A stretch of 64,000 bases of DNA from Vesta saturnalis (Eukaryota; Arthropoda; Insecta; Coleoptera; Lampyridae): assembly GCA_036346205.1 (NCBI GenBank), contig JARFJB010000002.1, positions 2,923,501 to 2,987,500 of the forward strand. Direction: 5' to 3'. Shown one piece after another: positions 12,041-23,218 of the stretch (within the stretch, counting starts at the first letter, position 1; every line of letters begins with the position of its first letter). The translations under genes and the position numbers were made by a program. The notes beneath the pieces were generated by a model that had not been told where the DNA came from, made no database searches, and saw only the letters and a list, made by a program, of their open reading frames with translations.

Positions 12041-12599
12041 TCGTAAATGAAGCCATACCCCTGTGAAGACAGCAACGAAAGATAGCACCAGAAAAATACG
12101 AATGTACCTGAACACCTAGAGGCGTACATACGTTGGTAAAATAAATATGACATTAAGGGATACAATGCTATTACACAAAATATCATTCAAAATAATTAGG
12201 CATTAGCAAGCAATTACGTTTACATCATGGTTTATTTAGCGTAAAACACTATTTACAGAAAAAAATAATTGAGCGCTTCTAATTTACCGTTCACCTTTCT
12301 CTTTTTAAAGTAAGTCTCAAACAGCGTATGCTACATGTACAGCAAGCACCGTTGACTTCAAATGCCGTTCTCGAGTTCATTTAAGCTAAAACATCCTTTA
12401 AAGCAAGGTATCATTGCGCCCTTCTGTTTCACATTTCCTTTTCTAGGGTAATTTTCTAGTAGCATATACTACATGTACATTATGTGCCGTCGACTTGGAA
12501 TGCCGTTCTGGGGTTCATTTGGGGTAGAACACCCTCCGCAGGGAACCGTTTTACATTTTCTTTTATAGGAAGATCTTGAAGTAACATGTAGTACATGTA

Positions 12600-14856
12600 C
12601 AGGTTGTCCCATTTTCGTATGTTTTACGGGGTATCTCGCTTATTTTTTAGGTTAGAACCTTGCGGTTTTCGCAAACCAAAGATGCATTAATCAAATTTGC
12701 CATAGCCATTTTAGTTTGTGTGCTACAGGGTGATTTTGGAAAAATTGCATTTTCAGTCATCCCCTATAACTCTGTTATTGTCAGACATATTAAAAAAGTA
12801 ACAACTGATATTTGTAAACTTTTTTATGTAGAATCCGGTGGCGATACTCAGATTTTCTTTAGAGGTCACAGTTTTTGAGATATTGACATAACCAACTTTT
12901 TTTTTAATGGGACACCCTATATATTTTTTTAAAATCTTTTTCCCCTTGCCAAGAGCTTTTCAAAAATATAGCATAGTCTATATTTATTTTTATAAATAAC
13001 ATGAGAAAATGATTTTTTTCTATAATTTACATTGATAATAGTGGATAGCCGTGGGTAACCATGGTAACGCAAAAAACAAAATAATTAACGTTCTGCCATT
13101 ACTTAGGTATTTGATTTTTGAAGTTTCTGCTTCTCTCAAATTATTCCTGGTTACATTTTCCCAAATTTAGTGCTGATATTTATTCTTATTCGTTGTTTTT
13201 GTTTGTTCTTATCGTTCTTGATCTTGTTGTTGTTGTTGTTTAATTATTTTTTAATATGGCTCGAAACCAAAAATTTGAAAACTTTGAGAAATATGATATG
13301 AATACCTGCTTCATATTATCTAATGAAAACGCAGACCAGGCCTTAGAACTCTATCTGAACAGGTCACTTAATCTTTACCTTAGAATTTCTATTTATTTTA
13401 TATATCTATTTTGTGATATAGATATCCCGAAAGAACCCGACAGAAGAATATTTCAAAAATTAAAATTTAATCTTTGCCAACATTGATATTTTGACAAACC
13501 TCGACCCCGAGTTTACAACAAAGAGAACGAGGAATCAAAGGTCAACGTTTTAGCAGTTGTTCAAGCTACTCCTGAAACCTCGTGCAGGAAAATAGATGAA
13601 GAGACCGGTGTGTCTAAAACGACAGTGCAAAGGATTTAAAAAAAATATAAATTCAAACCCTACAAGTATAAACTTGTTCATCATCTGCACGTAGATTAGA
13701 GTTCTGCAATTGATTTATAAATATGAAAACTCAGGATAATCATTTTGAAAAAAAAAATAATTTGGTCAGACGAGATACATTTCACAAGTTCGGGAATTCT
13801 TAATAGACACAACTCGCGATTTTGGAGTCAAGAAAACACCTACGTGATTTTTCCTAGAGAGCGTCAAGGCAAGTTCGGATTGAATATCTCCTGCTTTATT
13901 TTTAACCGAAAAATAGTTTACAAGATTTATGAAGAAAACCTAAACTCTAACGGGTACTTACAAATTCTACAAGAGAAAACTATGAACATTTTAGAAGATA
14001 TTCTACTGGCTCAACTGAACGATATATTCTTCCAGCATGATGGGACTCCAGCCCACAATGCTAGAATAATACAAAACTAGCTAAAAGAACGTTTTCCCAG
14101 GAGATGGATTGGAACAAATGTACCTGTTCGATGGCCACCACGATCACCGGATCTCTCGGTTTTGGATTTTTTTTTTTTTTTGTGGGGGTATTTAAAGAAT
14201 AAAATTTATTCAAGGCAATATGCCAACATGCAACAATTAAAAATTGCAACGGAAAATGCTTTTGCAGAATTACGAAGACAATCATTTATTTTGGAAAATG
14301 CTATTAAAAGAATTTATAAACTTTGTGAAACTTGTAGGAGACATAATGGTCTGCAATTTGAACAATATTTGTGATTAATTAATTATTTTGTTTTTTATTA
14401 ATGTAAATTATAGAAAAAAATCATTTTGTTACGTTATTTATAAAAATATATATAGACTATGCTATATTTTTGAAAAGCTCTTGGCAAGGGGAAACAGATT
14501 TTAAAAAAATATGTAGGCTGTCCCATTAAAAAAAAAGTAGGTTATGTCAATATCTCAAAAACTGTGACCTCTAAAGAAAATCTGAGTATCGCCACTGGAT
14601 TCTACGTAAAAAAAATCTACAAATATCAGTTTTTACTTTTTTAATGTGTCTGACAATAACAGAGTTACAGGGGATGACTGAAAATGCAATTTTTCCAAAA
14701 TCACCCTGTAGCACACAAACTAAGATGGCTATGGCAAATTTGATTAGTGCATCTTTGGTTTCATTAAAAAGTAGTACGGTGTCGCGAAAACCGCAAGGTT
14801 CTAACCTAAAAAATAAGCGAGATACCCCGTAAAACATAAGAAAATGGGACAACCTG
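12600..14856 (+). mobile_element. mariner element with ~440 bp terminal inverted repeats
   Basis: The left end CAGGTTGTCCCATTTTCGTA and the right end, its near complement ending GGGACAACCTG, are each flanked by TA (12598-12599 and 14857-14858), the standard mariner target duplication. The inverted repeats run about 12600-13037 and 14400-14856; their differences include an internal CAAACCAAAG/CATTAAAAAG change. The insertion splits one FB2 subunit after ACATG, and the subunit resumes in phase at CCCAGAACCGTCGAC. It is therefore younger than FB2. The arms enclose a decayed transposase (13256-14374). Confidence 0.9.
13256..14374 (+). pseudogene. mariner transposase, decayed
   Basis: The N-terminus reads MARNQKFENFEKYDMNTCFI, continues to DIPKEPDRRIFQKLKFNL and meets a stop at 13484. 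Another frame then gives VQATPETSCRKIDEETGVSK, the helix-turn-helix region, ending in a TAA near 13638. The catalytic part resumes at 13745. IIWSDEIHFTSSG holds the first aspartate (about 13767), IFFQHDGTPAHNA the second (about 14040), and RWPPRSPDLSVLDFFFFLWG the third-residue region (about 14128-14185, with extra Phe from a T run). The C-terminus reads RRHNGLQFEQYL. Catalytic residues survive, but three or more stops or frameshifts break the frame. The family transposes by cut and paste into TA sites. Confidence 0.85.
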
Positions 14857-15649
14857 TACACCCAGAACCGTCGACTTAGAATGCCATTATGAATTTCATT
14901 TCTGGGGTTCATTTAAGTGATAACATCTTTCACACAAAAAAAAATATTGCGCCCCTCTGACCCACCGTTTGACATTTTCCTGTGCAGGCTGGTTTTCTAT
15001 TAGCATATACTACATTAACTTAAATGAACCGCAGTATTCAACTTCGCCTAGTGTGCATGTAGTATTTGATACTATAGAACTACTCTACGAAGGAAAGTCT
15101 GAAAGAGTAGGTCCCAACGGCGTAATGATCTTTTTCTGTAAAGAGTGTTCTACCCTAAATAAACGGCCTACTAAGTCGACGGCGCCTGGTGTACATGTAG
15201 TATAGGCTACTAGAAAGCAAAATATGAAATAGTAAGGCAGAATGGCGCAATGATATTTTTTCTGTGAAGGAAGTTTTACACTAAACGAACCCCAGAATGG
15301 GATTCGAAGTCAAAGGCATGTAGTATATGCTACTAGGAAACTACCATAGAAAGGAAATAGTAGTAGTAGTAGTAAATAGTACGTCAGGGGGAAATGATTT
15401 TTGTTTTACCTTAAATGAACATGAGAAGGGTATTCTAAGTCGCTGGTGCTCGTTGCACATGTAGCATACACTGTATGAGACTTACTTTAAAATTAATTTG
15501 AATGATACGTATTATGTGTAATGGCATTTTTATCCCTTAATGCCTTATTTATTTTACCAACGCATGTACGTCTATGGGTACTCGAGTACTTTCGTATTTT
15601 TGTGGTGCTACTTTCGTTGCTGTCTTCACAGCGGTACTTAATTTACCAA

Positions 15650-17430
15650 AATTTAGTCGTAGTGCTATTGAACATTTATTTATTTAGGGATAAAGCCGGT
15701 TAAAGAGGATTTTTGGTTCGTATTTGAGATCTGTACAGATTGCAAAAAATGTGTAGCAATAGGCAACTCTCGATGATTATATGGTGGTTCCAAGACGTGT
15801 CGGAAAACGTGTTAAACACACCATAGAGATTTGTTCAGTAATGAACTAGGTGTGGATTGTGTGTGTAAGATATTCAGCATACGGTTTGCACTGCAATTTG
15901 TAATGCGGGAACTGAACAGACGCGCACAGCTAATTACCACTGGGCATAGTCTATAGATATCAGTTCGCCAGTGCAATCACATTATGAATCGCGAATCACG
16001 AACTATGAATAGTCCGTAGCTAAGTTAACAATGATTGAAAATTTACTAAGCAAATTAATTTATGAAGAAACTTTTATTTCCGCAAGGAGAACACAGTGAC
16101 TTTAGACTTGTGTTGTTGATTCTTTTGGATATATTAACTCAAATAAAAACTATAAATTATAGTAAATTTTAATAGAAAACGCTACTTTAAAATTTTAAGT
16201 AAATCTTAATAAATGAGTGTTTATTTAAAAAAAATAACAACATAAATTGAAACAACCTTTCCGCATTTTATATTAAAAAGTAATTTTGTTATGCACTTTA
16301 GTAACTTAAACAATTTATAGCAACACATATGTTGTAATTAATGTTTACGGAAATCAAGTTCTTTAACAACAGCTGGTAAATATCAAAGTTGTTGAAAAAA
16401 AATTTCTTGGCACGTTATCCAAAATAATTTAATGAATGTACAATACAATAATTAATAAATTAATATAAATAATCAATATGTTAATATACATTTACCCAGT
16501 TGGTTGCTGCTTAACTATTCAATTCCGTATTGCTTTGTAATCAGTATTCCAATCAGATAACGCTACCAAAATCCCCTTTATTATCTAAAGTTTTGTTTGA
16601 ATTTCTGTTTCGCTTTGCATCAGTAACGCTCAATTTAATTATATTTTGATAATTGTGTAAAACGCTTTACATTCTCATTGTATCATTTTCTCGATATTTA
16701 TACATAAAAAACATAAAAGTAATATTCTTATGGTGTTGTTGCATAAGTAACTTTCCTAATACGGCAATAAAATATTACGACTAAAGATATCGAAGGTCGG
16801 TTTATCATTTGTATGCGAAACGCTTGCAGTTTAATTTAATGCAAGTGACTATAAACGTAACCTGAATGTGCCTTATGGGGCGTTACAAATACAACTTACC
16901 AAATAAGGCAATAAAGAAAGATGTCATTTTAAAAATTACCAATCTGATTTCAGAATTGGCAATAAAAGCATAACTTTACTACTTTTCACACACCCTTTCG
17001 CTGTCATTTTTTTAAATTTTGCAATTTAATTTCTCTATCTCTCCTCTTTACTCAATTGCTCATTCATTCCTCAATTTGATTAAATTTGTTTTTCTGGTGC
17101 ATTTTATTTCTAGGCAACCCATACATTCAGAGCAAACTTCTCATTCTAGTTTTGCTAATATACTATCTAAAGGTCATTTTAATTTATAACACCGGTTACT
17201 GCCAACAGTAATAATAATAAAACTTGATATTCGTGTTGAAATAAATCTAATTGAATTTTCAAATGTCTTATATGAAAGGCAAACTTAACACTTTCGAAAC
17301 TCCATGTGATCGAAATATTCTTTGGTGTTTACACATAGCTAATAAAGTTAAGTTAAAAAATTCATAAAGTTTTGTTTACATTGGTTTAGGTACGTATCAG
17401 CTGTTTGCTAAAGTCAATTGTTGTCAATTG
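15650..17430. other. AT-rich sequence without recognisable features
   Basis: No coding similarity or clear repeat noticed. Around 15940-16010 a few words repeat in inverted order (CAGTTCGCCAGTG, ACTGGGCATAG), but not enough to define an element. Confidence 0.4.
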
Positions 17431-17434
17431 TGTA

Positions 17435-18437
17435 ATGGCTGAATTTGAAGATAGGAAAGCATTTTGTGTGTTGGATTCTCACATCAACCAATCAGTTATT
17501 AGTGTGCAACATTTAATGAAGATCCTCCTAGCAATCACTCTATTCGCAAGTGGTACTTGAATTTTAAGATAAATGGGCGCATTTGTAAAAACTAATCAAC
17601 TGGAAGGCCGTCAGTGAGCAATCAAGATGTAGAGCAGGCAAGGGAAAGTTTTACGCGCAGTCCACATAATTCTACTATTAAATGCAGCAGAGAGCCTTGC
17701 TATACCACAGCCAACAGTTTGAAAAATTTTACGTAAACGTATAAATTTCAAGCCTTACAAACTTCAGCTTGTTCGAGCACTAAAAGGAAATGACAAAGTT
17801 CTAAGACTTTCTTTCTATGGGAACATGCAAGCCTTGATGGAAAATAAAAAACTTTGTAAAATGTTTAGTCTTTAGTTATGAAGCCACATTGCACTTGTGT
17901 GGTAAAGTGATCAGACATAATGTCAACACATGGGGCTCGGAGAACACACACCTACATCGAGCACTTGCGCGATACTCCGAAAGCTAATGTGTTTTGTGCT
18001 ATCACTTACAACAAAGTGTACGGGCCTTTTTTCTTTGTTGGACAAACAATAAATGGAATAATTTTCTTGGACATGATGACGGAATGGCTTCTTCCGCAAT
18101 TAGAATAAGAATCCCCAAATTTCATTCTGCAATTAGACGACGCACCTCCACATTACCACTTGGATGGTAGGGCTGAACTTCGAAATCAGCGGTCGTGCTG
18201 GTCCAAATGATGTTGCACTCTTGAACTGGGCTCCAAGATCTTCAGACATCACCCCATGTGATTTTTTCTTGTGGGGATACATCAAAGGTAAAGTGTATAC
18301 ACCACCATTACCAGAAAGCATACCTGAGATCCAACAACGGATTACCAGAGCCATCGAAATAATCGACTAAGACACTCTTATCAAAGTATGTCAAGAGCTT
18401 GAAATCATGAACATCATTTGTAATAACCCTGTAATTT
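17435..18437 (+). pseudogene. mariner transposase pseudogene
   Basis: A full-length but broken copy of a widespread insect mariner transposase. In order: MAEFEDRKAFCVL at the start; SIRKWYLNFKINGRICK and STGRPSVSNQDVEQARESF, the paired helix-turn-helix and linker; then IPQPTV and FKPYKLQLVRAL. The first catalytic block reads FSYEATLHLCGKV; relatives have SDEAT, so the catalytic Asp is now Tyr (about 17875). Then PKANVFCAITYNKVYGPFFF, the second block LQLDDAPPHYHLDG (about 18135), and WAPRSSDITPCDFFLWGYIK with the third catalytic region (about 18225-18290). Stops and frameshifts occur at several points. No clear terminal repeats were found. It is unlike the mariner at 12.6 kb. Confidence 0.85.
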
Positions 18438-18439
18438 AA

Positions 18440-19490
18440 AATAACTACTGAATTATATTTTCATTGATTATGTAAGAGCAACAACATTGTGCTATGAGAC
18501 ATCTGTATTTAATTTTACGTCTTTTATAAGTATCTTAATACATAACACCGTTACCTTAATTTTAAACGTACAAATCTAAGCAATAACCGTAGATAAAATC
18601 GATTTACAGTTTTTAATCGTTCCATAAAAATTGTTTCCGAACCTGCTTTTATGTAGAAATAGTATATATGTGTTATAAAAAAATTTTGATTGGTAGTAGA
18701 TATACTTACAACATATTAATAACTTCATTTCTTCAATTTTTCAATTTACAGCATGTAGTGAAGTATTGTAACAGAACTTCACATAAAGAAACTATTAATT
18801 CATTTTGAAAATGTAAACTTTCACGATTTTCACACATAAATAAAATATTTAACTTATGGGTATTAAATGGTGTATTTTTTATTTATCTGTTACACAGAGT
18901 GTGCCTAAATTGCGTAGCCAAAAGTATCAGGAAGATTACATACGTAAAACTAATTTAACTACACTTGCCTTAGTACAAAAGTTGATGATAACGAAGCTAC
19001 AGGGTGTCAAAGTTGAAAAAATAAATCACATTATCTTTCGACTGCTTTGAGCTAATTTTATAACATTTCTTATATGGGGATTTCTTCGGATGATAAATTC
19101 AAATTTATCATCCATTTCGGTGTATTTCCTAGAGGGCGCTACAAGCGACCATTAGGACATGTTTAAACCGCTACAACTTTCCCGTGCTACACTATAGGCC
19201 CTTTTAGTATGGAATGATAATTTTTCCTACCTTGTCTGCTTACAAAAGGTATACCTTCTTGATATCGCTAAGAGTACCGGTTTCCGAGAAAAACGCATCT
19301 AAAGCTCATGATCCATGTAAATTATCCAAAAGTATCAAAATAACTTATTTGACTATCTTATTTTTTTTCCCCCCATATGATGCATACTTTCTGACCCTGT
19401 ATATACGTAGATATTTTTTTGCCAATAAACATTAAATTCATTACTATTTAGATATAAAACTATAATACAGTTTTATTGTTGGTGTTGTAG
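18440..19490. other. mostly unassigned; contains a PLE-end-like fragment and a dispersed-repeat-like stretch
   Basis: At about 18806-18882 the sequence TGAAAATGTAAACTTTCAC through AATGGTGTATTTT resembles 20025-20105 and 63045-63120, the ends of Penelope-like elements, but it lacks the ribozyme-like part. The stretch 19000-19400 (ACAGGGTGTCAAAGTTG, then TAGAGGGCGCTACAAGC) has the look of a transposon-derived repeat. I could not assign it. Confidence 0.45.
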
Positions 19491-19509
19491 GAAGAATAGC
19501 CATCACAGG

Positions 19510-19859
19510 GACATACAGAAGTGCAAGATGATACAAGAAAATGTCAAGAAAAAATTGTAGATAAAACCATTCCACGTATCCCTATAACTAAAGCTATGAA
19601 GAGAAGGGCAGTAGACACGAAAGCTTAAAAAGCATACGCGGTAATGAAACAACAATCAAGTAATGTGAAAAAGCGAGATGATGTATATGGTGAATATCTA
19701 GCGAACACCTTGCAGAATTTCAAAAACAAAGCGACTCTAGCCTGTCCGAAATATGAGATAAATAATAGCCTCTACCGAGCAGAGATTGCAGACCACATAG
19801 GCGAAGAAGACAATAGTGAAGATGAATTAAACTTTACAAAACTTTTACTGAGTATGTAA
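19510..19859 (+). pseudogene. MADF/SANT-like protein, C-terminal fragment
   Basis: One frame, with an in-frame TAA at 19626-19628, reads IVDKTIPRIPITKAMKRRAV, then KRDDVYGEYLANTLQ, then an ATLACPKYEINN-type segment and an acidic end (GEEDNSEDELNF). The RDxxxVYGEYLA...K...I.N pattern is common at the C-terminus of insect MADF/SANT-like DNA-binding proteins, often encoded beside Harbinger-type transposases. A possible splice acceptor (TTGGTGTTGTAG) ends near 19490. It could be a decayed exon of such a transposon or of a host gene copy. No neighbouring exon is visible, and the following 160 bp lead into the PLE end. Confidence 0.35.
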
Positions 19860-20099
19860 TGTTCGTCCTTCATGAATTTCTTTCTCTCTGAAACTGAATA
19901 AATAAAAAGGTTTAAAAAGTATACTTACTTTGATTTTCTCGCTCAAACTGTGATTGAGTGCGGCACAAACTTCTGGCACAATGTTCGAAATACTCTGCTT
20001 AGAAAATTTGAATAAGTAGGTTAATATGAAAATGTAAACTTTCACCATTATCACACATAATAAAATACTTATCTTTTTTGGGTTTTTCAAATGGTGTAT

Positions 20100-20165
20100 T
20101 TTAAATTATACAATCTAAACGTTTCGATAACACTTTCAGTTATCTTCGTCAGTAGTAATATCTAT
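20100..20165 (-). ncRNA. candidate hammerhead ribozyme of the Penelope-like element
   Basis: On the minus strand: CUGACGA (20152-20146) is followed by stem II, GAUAAC / GUUAUC, closed by a short loop. Then GAAAC (20125-20121) and a GUA (20111-20109) that would be the cleavage triplet. These match the conserved hammerhead core (CUGANGA, GAA, NUH). Stem III would be short (A-U, C-G), as reported for minimal hammerheads in PLEs. Distal stem I can pair UAUU with AAUA. The second copy at 63.1 kb keeps stem II and has a 7 bp distal stem I (UUGUAUU/AAUACAA). Such ribozymes would self-cleave PLE transcripts. Activity is inferred, not shown. Confidence 0.6.
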
Positions 20166-20753
20166 TAAAATTGTTAAATATGTTGAAAACAATTTGTCAA
20201 AGTTGAAGAATTAAAACATAAACATCAGCCTGCTATTAATATTTCAGTTTGAGAAACGTATAAATCCAACTATAGAATTAAACTTTCGTAAAGAATAACT
20301 AGGTCATTAAAAATTAAATATTGTTAAACTGTCTTAAAGATGACAAATCAGAACATCCTCCAACGGCGAAGCCTAACAATGAAACGTCAGCCAAAAAACC
20401 AATTTAACAAAATTTAATCAAGTTATGATGTAAGTGTAAAGTTGTGAAAAACTTCAATTTGAAAATGATAGAATCATTCACAAATATAAACATGGCATCA
20501 AATAAAATAATCCATTTATATCTAACAAAAAGATATCTTTGTCAATACTTACAAGTGTTATTAACAATGAAAAGCATAATTCAGGACGTTTTTTGTAATT
20601 TTTTAATTTTAATTTCAACTAATGTTAAATTATAGTGCTGTGGTAATTTAACATATAATTGATAAAGCATTTGTTTGAAAGTCTAGGAAAAAACACAGCA
20701 AAAAACTTAGACATACCAAAATTCAAAATTAAAATCAAAGTCAAGACGTATCA

Positions 20754-22058
20754 TTATGCCGTTTTCTTAATTATAAGATGCCGAAACCTATTTAAACGGA
20801 GATTTTCTTCTTGTCTATTAAAATTATTAGGGTGTTTATATATCTCAATAAATTCACGTTGTAAACGAACATAATAATGAGTTTGTCTTGACAATATTTC
20901 CATATTGTCAAATTGAATGTCATGATTTAGATTATTCAAGGCATGGTCAGCCACTGTAGACTTCTCTGGTTGACCTAATCTACAAAATCTCATATGTTCT
21001 TTACGTCTTGCATCAAAGCTACGTTTTGTGGTTCCAATGTATACTTTTCCACATGAACAAGATAACTTATACACTCCGGAAGATGATGATGGGTTTGAAA
21101 CATCTTAAATGTTCTTGAATTTTTCTTGTAGGTTTAAAAATAGTCCTAATGCCATATTTAATTAGGATTATTTCAATTATATCTGTTACATTAGCTATAA
21201 AAGGAAGAAAAGCAATACCGACATTAAGAACTGGTTTTTCTTTAAGATTATGTCTAGAAGGTGTAATCACATTATTAATATCTGTAAGTGAATATCCATT
21301 TTCTTGTAAGGACTTTATTAAATATTTATATTCATCCTTCAAAAATTCAGGGTCACAAATTCGTTTTGCTCGATCTATTAAAGATTTAATTACACCATTT
21401 TTTGACGTGGATGGTGGTTGGATAAATTATGTAGGTATCTATCAGTGTGTGTCGGCTTTCTGTAAACCTTAAAAGATAGTGAATTATTATTTTTATATAT
21501 TAATATGTCAAGAAATGGTAAACCTCCATTAGTTTCTTTTTCCATGCTAAACTGAATACTAGGATGTATGCCATTTATAAAAACCAAAAACTCATGCAGT
21601 GCTTCTTCTCCATGTCTCCAAATAACAAATGTGTGATCTACATATTTATACCAAACTGAAAGTTTTTTAGATGTATTTTGTAACGCTAATGTTTCAAATT
21701 TTTCCATGTAAAAATTAGCTATAACAGGACCAAGGGGACTACCCATTGTTACACCATCAATCTATTCATAAAATTTACTGTTCCGCTGAAAGTAAGTTGT
21801 AGTAAGACAGTACTGAAAATGAATGGTTATATTCTTTGGAAAAAGATGATCAATGTATTCAATAGTTTCTTTTAGAGGCACTTTTGCAAGACTATACATA
21901 GGAGAATCAATTGCAGTAACAATAGGCCTTAAAGGAATATTAGGTTTATGGATTTTTGGTAAATCATATAGTTTTGGTGAAATAGCTTCAGAGTTAGTTA
22001 GTTCTTTAGTTTTTAAAAGAAGCTTTTTTGTTGGATCTTTTGGTATTTCAAAGAGCAA
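20754..22058 (-). pseudogene. Penelope-like RT / GIY-YIG polyprotein, broken
   Basis: The first piece (22058-21762) starts at EIPKDPTKKL and has SPKLYDLPKIHKPNIPLRPI, the conserved N-terminal RT motif. It then jumps to YFQRNSKFYE, an in-frame TAG and IDGVTMGSPLGPVIANFYME (motif B). The block that should hold the motif A aspartate is deleted. Motif C reads YVDHTFVIW at about 21620-21644, so the second Asp of the usual YVDD is His. After two frameshifts the endonuclease follows (21074-20754): YKLSCSCGKVYIGTTKRSFD, then REFIEIYKHPNNFN, the GIY-YIG fold that nicks target DNA. The protein would copy element RNA into DNA at the nick. The deletion, the His and the frame breaks make it dead. Confidence 0.85.
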
Positions 22059-22074
22059 CTTTCGTCAATGACGT

Positions 22075-22335
22075 GCTTTACTTGATCTTGAACGCAATGA
22101 AAGTATAATAATATTAAAATCAGATAAAGGTAATACAACTATTATATTAAATATTAACGATTATAACGCTAAATTGAACAATTGTTAGAACCAGAGATAT
22201 CGTGAAATACCAAAAGATCCAACAAAAAAGCTTATTTTAAAAACTTAAGAACTGATTAAATTATCATCTATTCCTGAAGAAATAAAAAAGAAACTAACTG
22301 ACTCTGAAGCTATTTCACCAAAACTATATGGGAAG
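22075..22335 (+). pseudogene. Penelope-like RT N-terminal fragment, plus strand
   Basis: The plus strand reads LERNESIIILKSDKGNTTII, then IPKDPTKKLILK, a TAA, and LTDSEAISPKLYG. These are the segments that precede LPKIHK in PLE reverse transcriptases. The piece shares IPKDPTKKL and the SEAISPKLY motif with the minus-strand copy that ends 15 bp away, so two PLE 5' parts are arranged head to head. The frame is cut at SPKLYG by the hAT element starting at about 22336. Two in-frame stops are present. No continuation is seen beyond the hAT at 26660. Confidence 0.75.
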
Positions 22336-23218
22336 CCATGGGCGTAGCCAGCGAAGGGCAGGGAAGGGCAACTGCCCCCCCCCCCCCCTGGAAGAGCAAA
22401 AATAAATTAAATATTTTTTAAATTTTAATAAACAAAAAATTAAATCTAAAATATACATATTTTTCTGTTCTGCATAATTTTTTTGTTATCTGTTTTATAT
22501 ATTTTGTTTGTTGTTGTGGTCGTTTGGTTGCTTTTATGAACATTTTAAAATTAATTAATAAGCTCTAATACATAAAATTATTCGCGTGTCCTTCGTCACT
22601 AAAATATATTTCATTAGCAAAAAACAAAGCTGTTTAAAAAACTGACATAGTGCTAAATATATATTAATAGCGTTTTCGATCTATGCATTTAATGCATTGG
22701 TGCACACCAGAATTGTCCCACACCAGAATTGGATAAAAACGAGTGTTCGATTTACTCTCAGGATACGTCAATTTTTAGTGTTCGATTCAACCACTTAACA
22801 GTCGGACATTTTTGAGAAAAATGGTAAAAAAATTGTCACTTTTTTCTTGTTTTCATTTAACTACATTTTTTAATCCTATTAATTAATTAAAATAAATTTA
22901 CTCAATAAGTAGTGTTAGTGTGAAATATTTTGAAACATTCAATACACAATCCTACATCAGAATCCGAAATAAATACTCTTATAACGTACGTAAGACCTGC
23001 ACCAACAAGTTAAAACAAGTTAAAACAAAAGTTGCCTGAACGAGACTCGGGATCGTCAGTGTACGGAAAAATGTCACGCCCGAGTGCAGTTCGTACAAAA
23101 CTATCCAGTGGTTAAAACACAACTTGCTCCAAATCCTAACATAGGACAATATTTTTTGCAACAGCTATTGAGTTGGTGTGTAAGTGCTCTTGTCTAGCGA
23201 CAGTGTCCTGTTTAATAG

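Larger units (their letters stand above)
12045..15645. mobile_element. FB2: foldback-like palindrome, interrupted by a mariner
   Basis: The ends 12045-12190 and 15490-15645 are inverted copies (CTGTGAAGACAGCAAC on the left, GTTGCTGTCTTCACAG on the right). Inside, ~155-165 bp subunits marked by TACTACATGTACA and GTCGACTT.GAATGCC repeat in one orientation from about 12300 to 15012 (three units, the third split by the mariner). They then repeat in the opposite orientation from 15015 to 15480 (about four units, marked by TACATGTAGTA). Removing the mariner (12600-14856) leaves a palindrome of ~1.3 kb with a turning point near 15015. There is no coding sequence of its own. A TAG trinucleotide run sits at about 15358-15375. 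Confidence 0.75.
20025..22062 (-). mobile_element. Penelope-like retroelement, decayed, minus strand
   Basis: Reading the minus strand from 22062: a reverse transcriptase piece, a GIY-YIG endonuclease, ~650 bp of non-coding DNA, then a terminal segment (20160-20025) with a hammerhead-like motif. That terminal segment is shared with 63045-63190. RT plus GIY-YIG in one protein, and hammerhead motifs in the terminal repeats, are hallmarks of Penelope-like elements. The upstream end meets a second PLE fragment in the opposite direction (22075-22335). Confidence 0.85.

Noticed and set aside
21149..21472. Plus-strand 107-codon frame
   Set aside because: It is the antisense shadow of the Penelope-like polyprotein.
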